Below, piece by piece: positions 9,705 through 18,944 of a DNA stretch of 64,000 nt; position 1 is the first letter of the stretch; every line of letters begins with the position of its first letter. The translations under genes and the position numbers were made by a program. The DNA comes from Tubulanus polymorphus (lineage: Eukaryota > Nemertea > Palaeonemertea > Tubulaniformes > Tubulanidae), in contig NC_134030.1 in assembly GCF_964204645.1 (NCBI RefSeq), positions 14,786,447 to 14,850,446 of the forward strand, in the 5' to 3' direction. The notes beneath the pieces are model-generated. The model had not been told where the DNA came from and made no database searches. It worked only from the letters and a program-made list of their open reading frames with translations.

Positions 9705-12188
9705 ACAAAAATATATTTTGTAATTGGTTTTTTGACGCCTTATAAAACGTTACCATTATGAAACCTAAACAATGCTAACCATTCAGCGTCATTTTACAAA
9801 TGACAGCCGTAAATCGATGTGCAAAACGTCACAGGTTTATGTGTACACAAACAAGCTATCTGGCAAAATATTATTGACATAGATGTAGAATGGCTTCCTG
9901 TGATTATATAATGACCTATATTTGAACGTCGAAATGTTATATTGCATTGAATATCATTAGAAGACGTATTGTAATAGTAAAGGATGTATGATTATATCAG
10001 AAGCGGCAGGCATAATTAGAAATGATAAGTAAATCGAATTATTCGGTTAAATGGCGGATGTATACACGATGCGGAAGTCTGATATAAAAGTCAGACCCTG
10101 ACGTGGGCATGCCGGTGGAATGACGAAGCTATCTACGATGTGTGTAGGGCCGGCGTGAATTTCATCAGCGGCTACAAGCAGTCAATATGAAAATGTGTAA
10201 ACATATAATTTCAATATTCAATCGTTTGTGAAAATATGTTTGATATTAGGAGTATGCAAGTTTCGTGAGATTAGCAATTTATAATAGCATAGCTGTCATA
10301 TACGGCTCCGTGTCCTCTGATGGCATGTGTATTAGGTGACAATTCAATTCCTTATTGATCCTTATTACATTGAAATTCCGGGATAAAATTCCCAAATTCA
10401 ATAAATACAAATTTTAAAATAAATTAATACAACATACATGACACAAGGGTAATTCATACAGAACAACATAAGCATGTTATTTTAAATGACAATGTCTACT
10501 TCAACCCACCCAGACTCAAGACTCTAGGATATCGAGTGACAGCCAAACCCGTGGCCCGGGACCGGGCCGGCTGGCTAGGCCACACGATATGCTCGAAGTC
10601 ATGATGAAGCAGACATCAGAAGAGCTCTTTCTTCATCCATGGAGGCAATGAAGTTGCAGACCAGCTTAGAGGCATAAGTAAATGAAGTCGGTCGCAAGTT
10701 CGCGATCAATTATTGAGAATTTTCAATAAAAAAATTTAAACCACTACTAGAGTCGAAGACCTGTATCATCTACCCAATCGCCAAATCTCATCATTCCCCA
10801 AATTTCTTAAAACTTCGATTTCAAATTTGCAATTCCACATTAGCTTAGCCCAGAAATTCTTTATTTTTTTCCCAGGCATCAAATAATTTTCTAAAATTAA
10901 TTTTCTTGTTTTTTATGGTGCGCAAAGTTGAAAGCCCTGGGTTTCATATTTTTTGAGAAATTTACCAAAAAGTTTCTAAAATTCGATTTATTTGAGCACG
11001 TTTTTTTATAAAGAATCGTTAACTGTCCAAAATAACACATGTGAAATTTCGATGCTTGGTTCGGTAGTTATTGTCTTTCAAAGATGAAACCCCTCAAAAT
11101 CTTGGTTCTATAAAATTTGTGTTGACCCAGTTTTGACTTCCAACCTGACGTCATTACATTGAACGAGGAGGATCAGCTGGTGCGCGATATTGCACTAACA
11201 AAATGGCAGCACGATTGAATATGTCGATATTCATCATTTCTAGCGTGAATACTGATATTCAAGGTGTATGACATACCGATTTAATGTGTGCGATGTGTTC
11301 AATGATTCATCTAGTTTTGATATATCGTGCGTAAGGTAATGTTGCATCAAGATATCTGAGGAAAATGTGGTCTCAAAATGCGGAAATTTACTTCTGTGTT
11401 CGCCACACGGCTGATTCACTGATAGCATCGAATTTTTAGAGATGAGTCTGATATTTACACGACTGGAATACCTGTTTTATCATCATTAATTGAAGTCATT
11501 TTATTAACGTTCGCATTAGCGATCCGTTTTGGAGCCTGATTATTTGTATTAGTTTGTTAAGTGGGGCACAGTGGAGCGTTTGCGTTGAAAACAGTCGTGT
11601 AATCTACATTACATTGAGTTCTATCATATTATAGCTTTATGACTGGCTGAGTGAATAAACCCGATTGCGCAGCGGGCAACGTGCTGTTTTGACGTGCAGT
11701 AGTTTGCGTGATCCAAATTGCAAATTGATGTAGTTCGCGTGATTTTACATTCCTTTTTTTGGTTTGTTTTGTTTGGTATTGGCTTATGGACATTTTATTC
11801 ATAGTTTTCAATAGTGTTGACCATACGGTCATATTAGATATGGATTGTCTTACAGCCCGGATTTTTATTGTAAGCAAGTAACTCAGGTATATAATAGTCA
11901 CTAAATTGACAAGTTACTCGGGCATTTGCTCAGCCGAGCATAATTTAAGAAGGTATTTGCTCGGCCGAGTGAGTGGTTAAATTCGGCGGTCTACTCGGCC
12001 GAGTACACCGTATTATATAGCTCAGTAATTCTCAACATGGTAGATGTTATCACAACCCTCTATTTACTAAACAGCTTAGCCGTGCAATATTATACACGGT
12101 TTTGAGTCAATCCAACGTCTCTCTATGTCTATCTGTCTTTCAGCTGCTGAGCTTCATTAATGGTTTTGTAATCTTACCCAAGCACGGA
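9705..12188. other. Intron, no gene recognised
   Basis: This stretch of about 2.5 kb has no supported coding sequence. A short GC-rich patch sits near 10545-10585 (CCCGTGGCCCGGGACCGGGC). A cluster of CTCGGCCGAGT-like palindromic words occurs near 11930-12005. No larger repeat structure was recognised. Confidence 0.4.
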
Positions 12189-12450
12189 AATTCATTTCAA
12201 AGATTATGTCAATTGTATATTCAATGAAGGAGTTAGAAAACACAAGATGAAATGTTTAAGATCAGAAGATCATGAAATGTTTATTGAAGAGATAGAGAAG
12301 ATAAGTTTGAATCCTTTCGATGGTAAAAGATATATTTTAGATGATGGAATTCATACAGTCGCTTATGGTTGCAATTTAGATGAATATCTAAAATTTAAAA
12401 GAGAAGAAACAAAAGAGAATGAGATTATGAAAAGGATTCTTACATGTTAA
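12189..12450 (+). pseudogene. C-terminal tail of a Polinton protein-primed DNA polymerase
   Basis: The segment aligns with the end of the polymerase region at 35510-35760 (shared motifs CLRSEDHEMFIEEIEKISLN and DDGIHTVAYGCN). It starts mid-gene and ends at a TAA at 12448. No catalytic motif is present. Two codons that are stops in the main copy are sense here, so this tail was less degraded when it was cut off. Confidence 0.78.
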
Positions 12451-12479
12451 TCAAATTTCAATAAAACTATGTATAATAA

Positions 12480-12833
12480 ATGGAGAGTAAACAAGCACAC
12501 AGTGAGAACAACAAATCATTCTTAAATAGAATAAAAGATACTACAAATGTAAAATCTGTAGATTATAAATTTAGGAAGTTAACAGAATTAACAATTCATA
12601 AGAAATATTTAATTACAAATATTGATACAGTTACTAATAATTATGGAGATAAATTAGTTATTCATTTAAAATATGAAGGGTTAAAAGGAAATAAATATAA
12701 ATTCAGAACATATTTACCAGATAGATTTCATAGATTATCTAGTGAAGATCTAGAAGAATTATGTTCAGGTGATTTCTATTTCATATACAAAGGTAAGAAT
12801 GAAAAGGGGCACCATGAAATAGATTTTGAATAA
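12480..12833 (+). CDS. Conserved 117-aa Polinton-associated protein, copy A
   Basis: An intact ORF starts in the AATAAATGG context, about 30 bp after the polymerase tail. The paralogue at 35800-36153 has the same length and differs at roughly 10 positions. Visible motifs are KKYLITNI, NNYGDKLVIHL and TYLPDRFHRLSSEDLEEL. I recognise the pattern as a small protein recurrent beside Polinton genes. A beta-rich, possibly nucleic-acid-binding fold is a guess from its alternating hydrophobic strands. It has no signal peptide or membrane segment. The function is unknown. Confidence 0.7.
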   Translation: MESKQAHSENNKSFLNRIKDTTNVKSVDYKFRKLTELTIHKKYLITNIDTVTNNYGDKLVIHLKYEGLKGNKYKFRTYLPDRFHRLSSEDLEELCSGDFYFIYKGKNEKGHHEIDFE

Positions 12834-12847
12834 AATACGTAAAATAA

Positions 12848-13606
12848 ATGGTAGAATTGAAAGAATATAGAATATATGTTGATTCTAGAAAACTGTTAAA
12901 TTCTAAATTGCATAATTTACTAGTACAATTAGATAGAGAATTTACGAATTGCGTAGATTTGAAATTAGTAAATGTAAGTTTATGTAATTCTTTTTATAAT
13001 ATAACGGATAAAACTATTGAGGATAATACTTTTTCAATTCATATTAGAAATATAAATAAATGGTTTCATCTAATTTTAAAACCAGGATTATATAATTTAG
13101 AAACATTAGCTCAAGAAATTAATCGAAGAGCACGGTTGAAAATTAGAAGAGATGATAAATTTGTAATTAGATTTATAAAAAGTGATAGCACAAATAAAGA
13201 TAAAATAAAGGTATATGATGAAAGTCAAAATGCATTTATGGCAAAAAAACCATTAGCTAAATTGCTAGGAATTGCACCAGATACTGTTACAGGAAACATA
13301 GACGGTAATTCAAATATAATGCCTTTTACACACTTTGATATTTATTGCAATTTAATTGACCCTGTAAAAACTTTCGAAGCAACTAAAGATACAATTTGTA
13401 ATTCTAGTATATTAAATATTATACCATTAAAAAATGTTAAACAATTTGGAACGCAAATAAATTATAATTTAGCTGAGTGTGATTTCAAACCATGTATTCC
13501 AAAATTTAATAATTTTAAGTTAGAAATAAGAAATCATAATGGGTACTTAATTGATTTAAATAATTTTCCTGTAATTTATGAATTATTTATAAGATGTAAA
13601 GAGTAA
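12848..13606 (+). CDS. Penton-like minor capsid protein, copy A
   Basis: An intact 252-aa ORF starts 15 bp after the preceding gene in an AATAAATGG context. The N-terminus has the layout of minor capsid (penton) proteins of Polintons and related viruses: a YVDSRK-type motif, a short strand (LLVQLDREFTNCVDLKLV), then CNSFYNIT. The paralogue at 36171-36932 is 253 aa and clearly homologous throughout. In the family this single jelly-roll protein occupies the capsid vertices. Assignment is by pattern recognition; a structure prediction would settle it. Confidence 0.65.
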   Translation: MVELKEYRIYVDSRKLLNSKLHNLLVQLDREFTNCVDLKLVNVSLCNSFYNITDKTIEDNTFSIHIRNINKWFHLILKPGLYNLETLAQEINRRARLKIRRDDKFVIRFIKSDSTNKDKIKVYDESQNAFMAKKPLAKLLGIAPDTVTGNIDGNSNIMPFTHFDIYCNLIDPVKTFEATKDTICNSSILNIIPLKNVKQFGTQINYNLAECDFKPCIPKFNNFKLEIRNHNGYLIDLNNFPVIYELFIRCKE

Positions 13607-13625
13607 TTTTTTTTTATATATAAAT

Positions 13626-13982
13626 ATGAATATAACAGTAGGACCGAGTACATGTTTTGGATTTGATTTTAAATGTGAGAAAGAAATGAAATTTAACATT
13701 GATGATGTAATAACTCATATCAAAAATATAACATTTTTTAATGAATTAACATTTGAATATGAAACAACAATAAATAAAGAAACTTCTAATGTAGAAAAGA
13801 TAACCGATTTAATAAGAGAGTCTTTAGGATTTTATGAATTAGATGAAGATTTTATCATTGATGATATTAGAAAATTAATAACTGAAATATATGATAATCA
13901 TAAAAGTAGTAATGAAATAAATGTTGAAATAATTATAACTAAGTTAACTAAATATTTTGAAGAAGGTGATTTTTTTTATTAA
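13626..13982 (+). CDS. 118-aa protein of unknown function
   Basis: An intact ORF starts 20 bp after the penton-like gene, with an AT-rich TATAAAT sequence just before the ATG. It is acidic, with no membrane segment or cysteine cluster. Motifs include FNIDDVITHIKNITFFNELTF and FYELDEDFIIDDIRKLITEI. No counterpart was found in the main element at 31-47 kb, so it is either a gene specific to this variant or one lost from the main copy. Confidence 0.55.
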   Translation: MNITVGPSTCFGFDFKCEKEMKFNIDDVITHIKNITFFNELTFEYETTINKETSNVEKITDLIRESLGFYELDEDFIIDDIRKLITEIYDNHKSSNEINVEIIITKLTKYFEEGDFFY

Positions 13983-13985
13983 TAA

Positions 13986-14176
13986 ATGAGTGATAATAAG
14001 TGGATAATAAATGGTTTATATAATGGAGGATTATTATCAGTTAGAACTGTTGGATATAGAATTGTATTAAAAAAGTATTTAGAATTTAGAATGATAGATT
14101 TGATATCATTGATATTTTAAAATTAACGTTAGCAGTTACTTTATCTAATTTAACAATTGATTATTTAGAAAAATAA
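13986..14176 (+). pseudogene. Small broken gene of the Polinton-like fragment
   Basis: An ATG in TTAATAAATGAG context begins a short ORF (SDNKWIINGLYNGG). One frameshift near 14095 moves the rest into another frame, which ends at a TAA near 14176. The product would be about 63 residues. No family was recognised. It is included because the start context and tight spacing match the other genes. Confidence 0.45.
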
Positions 14177-14220
14177 AAATGTATTCCTCCTATATAAATG
14201 TGTAATTTTTTTACTAAATA

Positions 14221-14647
14221 AATGGCATCTGCAATTATAACTATTATAGGGTCAGCAATTGTTAACGCCTTAGGATTTACTAGTGGTGGTTATTAATTTA
14301 AGCATATTGATAAAAATAGTTCAATAGCAGAACAAAGAAGACATAACTTAGCATTAGAAAAATATAATAAAGCTGCAGAAGAATATAGAGAATAGAGACA
14401 AAACTATATGGATTATATTAACAAAGAATTATATGATCAGAAAATTTCACATAGAGATTTTCAATCAGTCGATGATGCAATGAGTTTATATAACACAGTA
14501 ACAAATAAAGAAAAATTATATCTACATAAACATACAATATCAGATTATTATACCCCAAGTAATGAACAGAAGAAATATGAAATAATTTGGATTTTAGGTA
14601 GAACAGTTATTGTATTATTTGTTGCTTATAAATTTACTAATAAGTAA
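14221..14647 (+). pseudogene. Small membrane protein, broken copy
   Basis: This is homologous to the intact 140-aa gene at 44937-45359. It starts at an ATG in ACTAAATAAATGG context. Two in-frame stops (near 14296 and 14393) break it; the second half from 14408 stays open. The hydrophobic C-terminus (WILGRTVIVLFVAYKF) is a membrane segment. The conserved SDYYTPS motif is kept. Confidence 0.75.
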
Positions 14648-14663
14648 TTTCTTTTCTAAATAA

Positions 14664-14985
14664 ATGGATGATAAAGTTGATAATATTGATATTATTCCTC
14701 ATGATATAAATAAAACTAAATTAAAATTATATTTGGAAAAACAAATATTAGAATTTGAAAGTGACTTAAAGATAAAAAAGAAAAAATATTTAAAAAGTAA
14801 AATTATATATTATTTTATTATTAGTGGTTCAGTTACAATTAGTTCGGTGATAACATTTCTAGCAATATTTTCACCATTAACACCTTTAGCTATATCAATT
14901 GGTGTGTTAGGATTAAGTTCAAGTGTTTTAACCGGAATAAGTTCAAAATTAAATATAAAAAGTAATAAAGAAAAAATGATATATG
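14664..14985 (+). pseudogene. Small membrane protein, truncated copy
   Basis: This is homologous to the intact 144-aa gene at 44484-44918. The ATG sits in TCTAAATAAATGG context. The two central hydrophobic helices are intact (residues about 48-95, including FSPLTPLAISIGVLGL). Homology stops near 14975 and the remaining frame runs into unrelated sequence, so the last third is missing. Confidence 0.75.
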
Positions 14986-15021
14986 ATATACACTTTTCAA
15001 CGTACAGCTAGTAGTACATAC

Positions 15022-15288
15022 TTAACAGCCTTGTTGCACCCATCTGCCATCTATTTGATTAAAGCAGGGATAAAGTTTGAGCCGGCACACTGCAGGAGTT
15101 GAAAGTCGACGCCACAAGATGAACGCAAAATACAGTCCTCGTTTACTATCAGCTATGGATGGAAATTTAACCTTATAATCTTTACGAAATTTTTGCTTCC
15201 GCTTCTTCTTTTTCAATGTCGAACCAACGGTCTCGATGAAAGATTCATCGGCGGATTCTGAATCAGTCATCGGCCAAGCGTCTGCCAT
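15022..15288 (-). pseudogene. Possible zinc-finger transposon N-terminus
   Basis: An ORF of 88 codons begins MADAWPMTDSESADES, then KKKKRKQKFRKDYKVKFPSI. The Lys-rich stretch followed by F-x-x-x-Y-x-x-x-F-P resembles the start of hAT-like transposon proteins, where a C-x2-C zinc finger comes next. Here the cysteines lie in another frame, which would fit a frameshift. This is a weak call; a host gene's first exon is an alternative. Confidence 0.3.
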
Positions 15289-16279
15289 TTTGTTTTAACC
15301 GACTGACACTGATATTTCCCATTTCAATTCAATTCGAAAGTGAATACAGCTAATGTTAAACAAAGGCCAATTCATGTCACTTCTTTTCATTTCTTTTCAT
15401 GCTTTTACCATAACAAATTTATTTAATTTTGTGTATATCATAGGAAGGAGACATGAGGAAGTTTTATAATGAAAGTTGTATTTTGAAAACATTTTCAACA
15501 TCGCGACATTTGCGATGAAATTCGTATTTTCTTCAACCTTGTCAGAACGGCGTATTTTCATAGGCCAAATTGGAACAATTCCGCCAAAATTGGAACACTT
15601 TGCAGTTTTTGCTGTTATAAACGACTTTTGTGCTAGCCCAAATCTGGAAAATCAACGATAACAAATTTTAACGGTACTTCTTCGATGTCAGAATTTTCAG
15701 AAATTAGATATCCCCTAGTGAGTCAATGCAATCCTCAATAGAAAATCCTTTGGACTTACCTTTACACTTTTGTTACTGATCTCGCAATTTTGGGAAGACT
15801 GAATACACATCACTCAGACCCGATGTCGCAAATATGCCAGCACTCCAAAAATCAGGAGAGTTAAGCATTTTTGGTCTCCTCGATCGAAGGTGCAGACAGT
15901 CCTGTCTGTGCCCAAGTGCTCTTGAAATGTGCGGCTTTGTGCTAGATTTCGGAACCACTATTTAGCTATACTACCACTCCTAAAAAGCCTTTTTTGGGCA
16001 AAATCAAAATATATAATGTTATTTTGTTTACATGAAAATGTATTTTTAATGGTGTGAATATTCAAAGATTAAACTTGTGAATATTCAAAGAATTGAGTAG
16101 CTCACTCAAAAAAGACTGCCTTCTATATCCCGTGCGACAATTGCCTCTAGTGACTATACCTACGTGCCAGCTGTCCGAGATCCAATCACCTGACAGCAAT
16201 TGGATGATATCATGTAGGAGGCAGACACTTAAATTGTACATTCTTTACTAATGAAAAATATGTGTACAAATTTATGTAG
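15289..16279. other. Intron before third cyclophilin-like exon
   Basis: Non-coding. No repeat or gene was recognised. Confidence 0.35.
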
Positions 16280-16460
16280 ACAAAGATCATCACCTCAATC
16301 TTGGCGTAAAAGGTCAATGAGAAAACGGTCGTCCTCATCATCATCATCATCATCCGGTCAGTTTAGATCATCAGATTGCAGATCTCGAAGGTCACAAACC
16401 TCCGGATCGGAGTCATGTAGAAGTGGCAGAGAACAAAAAGAGAGGAAATTACAAGGAGAG
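16280..16460 (+). CDS. PPIG: Arginine/serine-rich exon of the cyclophilin-like gene
   Basis: The exon begins after TTTATGTAG with a single A that completes the split arginine codon left by the exon ending at 5299. It ends at GGAGAG|GTACGT in phase 0. The product is an RS domain: a run of nine serines flanked by arginine-rich segments (SWRKRSMRKRS, SRRSQTSGS). RS-rich tails are the hallmark of SR-cyclophilins such as PPIG and NKTR and mediate splicing-factor contacts in nuclear speckles. The phase match and RS character are the main evidence; the poly-serine tract comes from a TCA repeat. Confidence 0.65.
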
Positions 16461-16539
16461 GTACGTTCTTGGATTTGGCGTACTTGCGACTAAAAATTTG
16501 GAATTTTCTTTTGTATGATTCAATAAAATTAACTTGTAG

Positions 16540-16614
16540 CATATCCAAAGCCATTCTGGAGGTAAAGAAGTCAGTGGTTTGGTGGATGTCATAAACGCTA
16601 TACATAAACCTCAG
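16540..16614 (+). CDS. PPIG: Candidate short exon of the cyclophilin-like gene
   Basis: A 75-bp stretch lies between an AACTTGTAG acceptor and a CAG|GTATGA donor. It is open in the phase (0) set by the preceding exon and encodes HIQSHSGGKEVSGLVDVINA plus five more residues. The intron before it would be only 79 bp. I recognise no motif, so support is from splice signals and phase only. Later exons were not identified. Confidence 0.4.
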
Positions 16615-17840
16615 GTATGAAACCCTACAAAGTTGTTACATTTCATTTGTATTTTTCATTTTTTAGCCATTATTTACCACTCTTCAGGTATATGTATTGA
16701 ACGTAGAGCATTGATATTTTACGTGTGTCTGTTTATTAATCTTAAGTAATGATATCATCCAAGTTGGCTTACTGGTGGCCATCTGGTTTCCAAAAATACC
16801 AGGGCTTCCAATTATCCGCCAATTTAAAATCCACAATTTTTAAGTCAAAAGGTTTATAGCCAAGGTCTTCCAAGTCGGTATTTATTAATATCAAAAAAAG
16901 AAAATCATAGTTAGTATTTGTTTTTCTTTCTATGATATAAACAAAAAGTCTGTATAATTTTGTATTTTTTGACATTTTGTGGATGAATGGATGGATTCTG
17001 ACTTGTGAAATTGCGGTCAATCTAATACCGCGTCGCTAATACATTTGTTTATATAGCCGAGTGTATGCGAACATCATGACGGTACGGAGCCGCAATTTTC
17101 AGCGACCTTGGCTGTGAAGACGTGCACTTGCTCCCTGTCAATTATGCGTATGACGTCACAATGTTCTAGAAAACAAAACGGCTTTGTCGCGTGATCTGCC
17201 TCTTAAAATCTTAAAATTTAACGCTGATGTCTTAATAAATTTTATAAAAATGAAGTGAGTTCTTTAGATTTATAGCCAGATATTGTAAAAGTAATTGAAT
17301 TTGATGTTTATTTAAAAAACTAATTAAAAACTTGGCCATTCATGTCTCAGGAATTATCATCTCTATGTTTGTTGATACGGGATGTGTTTGTTTGATGGAA
17401 TATAATGCCTGGAAATGTGTAATCTGTACGCTATTCAGCTGAGCCACCGCGAAATGGAATCAATTCAATTCAAATTTTAGTCAACTCATCTCAACAATAG
17501 ACTCAGAAAGGAAAACTCAGATCTTAAATTCTGTTTAATGCGCAAAAATATGCTGATATGTAATATGACCGAAAATCAAAATGAAAATTGAGCTAAGTAG
17601 GCTAAGAGTGGATCTATAGTGCCAAAATTGGGAGCTACCATTCTATATGTTGGGAGCCAGTTTTACCCACCCCTAGTTGAGAGGTTAGATGTCACATCTC
17701 AAGTTAGGCCTACCATGTGCAGCAAAGATTTACACACAGTTCAAAATATTCAATACTATTTGAGAAGTGACATTGAAATAAGTGACATTTTGGTTAGTTT
17801 GTTGGAATTTCTACTGATGGCTATCAGATCCTGACCCAGA
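16615..17840. other. Non-coding DNA
   Basis: No gene or repeat was recognised. It may be the last intron or 3' end of the cyclophilin-like gene. A possible short terminal exon follows a CTCTTCAG acceptor near 16689 and stops within nine codons, which is too little to support. Confidence 0.35.
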
Positions 17841-18192
17841 TAGCTCATCCTCCCAAGCAGGAATTCGAACCTGATGGCATCGTTACACTCAGGCACGTCA
17901 TGAACCCCTGCCACACTAGACCGGGTGCGCAGGTACATGTGCAGCTTTGCCGCACGAAAACTTGTGGCACCAATCAGATTGCTTGTTGTATAATCGCTGA
18001 GGTAAATTTCACGGAAGAACTATCAATGGGAAAACCCGGGCTAAAATAAAATGGGATATCTGATTGGCTAATAATTATCATCTAAGCTGCGCGTGCAGCT
18101 GCGCACTCGATCTATTGTGGCAGGGTTCGTACCATGGCAATCTCGATGGCATCAGGTTCGAATCCCTGCCGTGGAGGATGGGGTAGCTTAGC
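17841..18192. repeat. Inverted pair of tRNA-like SINE arms
   Basis: The left arm (about 17841-17925) contains GGAATTCGAACCTGATGGCATC. The right arm (about 18108-18192) carries its imperfect reverse complement with a B-box (AGGTTCGAATCCCTGCC). The arms face each other across about 180 bp. This is the same architecture as the pair at 7.7-8.1 kb, but a different tRNA-like sequence. It is not a tRNA gene, since no cloverleaf is possible. Confidence 0.6.
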
Positions 18193-18289
18193 GGTTCCAC
18201 AAAAATATTGGATATTGAGAAAAAATCAGCCGCCTGCCCTATTGCCTTATTTTTGAATATGGTTGCTTCCCCATCTTAAATGTGTTGCG

Positions 18290-18860
18290 ATGCCTACAGA
18301 TATACAGACAGATAGACAGACCATAAACATTGACATAAAGACAGATAGACAGACCATGAACATTGATATTGAATTATCTGACAGTAGAGTGAGCAGGAGG
18401 GATTAAACCCGAACATAACAATGGTTTAGTACCATCGAATTGCCCAATTCCCATCCACTTCTCTACTGTCAGAAATACATATAGACATTCAGACAGATAT
18501 AGACAGACCATAAACATTGACATACACACAAATAGACAGACCATAAACATTGATATACAGACAGATAGACAGACCATAAACATATATATTGAATTATCTG
18601 ACAGTAGAGCAAGCGGGAGGGATTAAACCCGAACATAACTCTATGGTTTAGTACCATTGAATTGCCCAATTCCCATCCACTTCTCTAGTATCAGAAATAC
18701 ATATAGACATACAGACAGATATAGACAGACCATAAACATTGATATTGAATTATCTGACAGTAGAGCGAGAGGGAGGGATTAAACCCGAACATAACTCTAT
18801 GGTTTAGTACCATAGAATTGCCCAATTCTCATCCACTTCTCTACTGTCAGAAATACATAT
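18290..18860. repeat. Tandem repeat of a small inverted-repeat unit
   Basis: A unit of about 100 bp bounded by TCTGACAGTAGAG and CTCTACTGTCAGA occurs three times (near 18377, 18597 and 18749). The copies alternate with runs of ACAGACAGATAGACAGACCATAAACATTGATA. Each unit has its own 13-bp terminal inverted repeats, so it looks like a MITE amplified together with its flanking microsatellite. Confidence 0.7.
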
Positions 18861-18944
18861 TTAAGATGTTTTCTAAACATTAATTCTATCATTTCAGATG
18901 ACAGCCGTGTTGCCATGCTTACCACATTTCTGACAGATTCGTGA

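Larger units (their letters stand above)
12189..14985 (+). mobile_element. Polinton-like fragment A, inside an intron
   Basis: An AT-rich block lies within the 11-kb intron of the cyclophilin-like gene. It carries, all on the plus strand, the tail of a family B polymerase gene, a 117-aa gene, a penton-like gene, a 118-aa gene, a small broken gene, and broken copies of two small membrane-protein genes. Homology to the main element begins abruptly at about 12189 inside the polymerase tail and ends at about 14975 inside the last gene. Both ends are internal breaks, not element termini. Gene order after the penton-like gene differs from the main element. Confidence 0.85.

Noticed and set aside
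16363-16605. 80-codon minus-strand ORF
   Set aside because: It is antisense to two splice-bounded exons of the cyclophilin-like gene and has no domain.
18108-18192. tRNA gene with GGTTCGAATCC
   Set aside because: Only the T-arm-like segment is recognisable; there is no cloverleaf, and it is part of an inverted repeat.
18374-18669. Minus-strand ORFs rich in Met, Cys and Val
   Set aside because: They are translations of the GACA/GATA-type repeat array.
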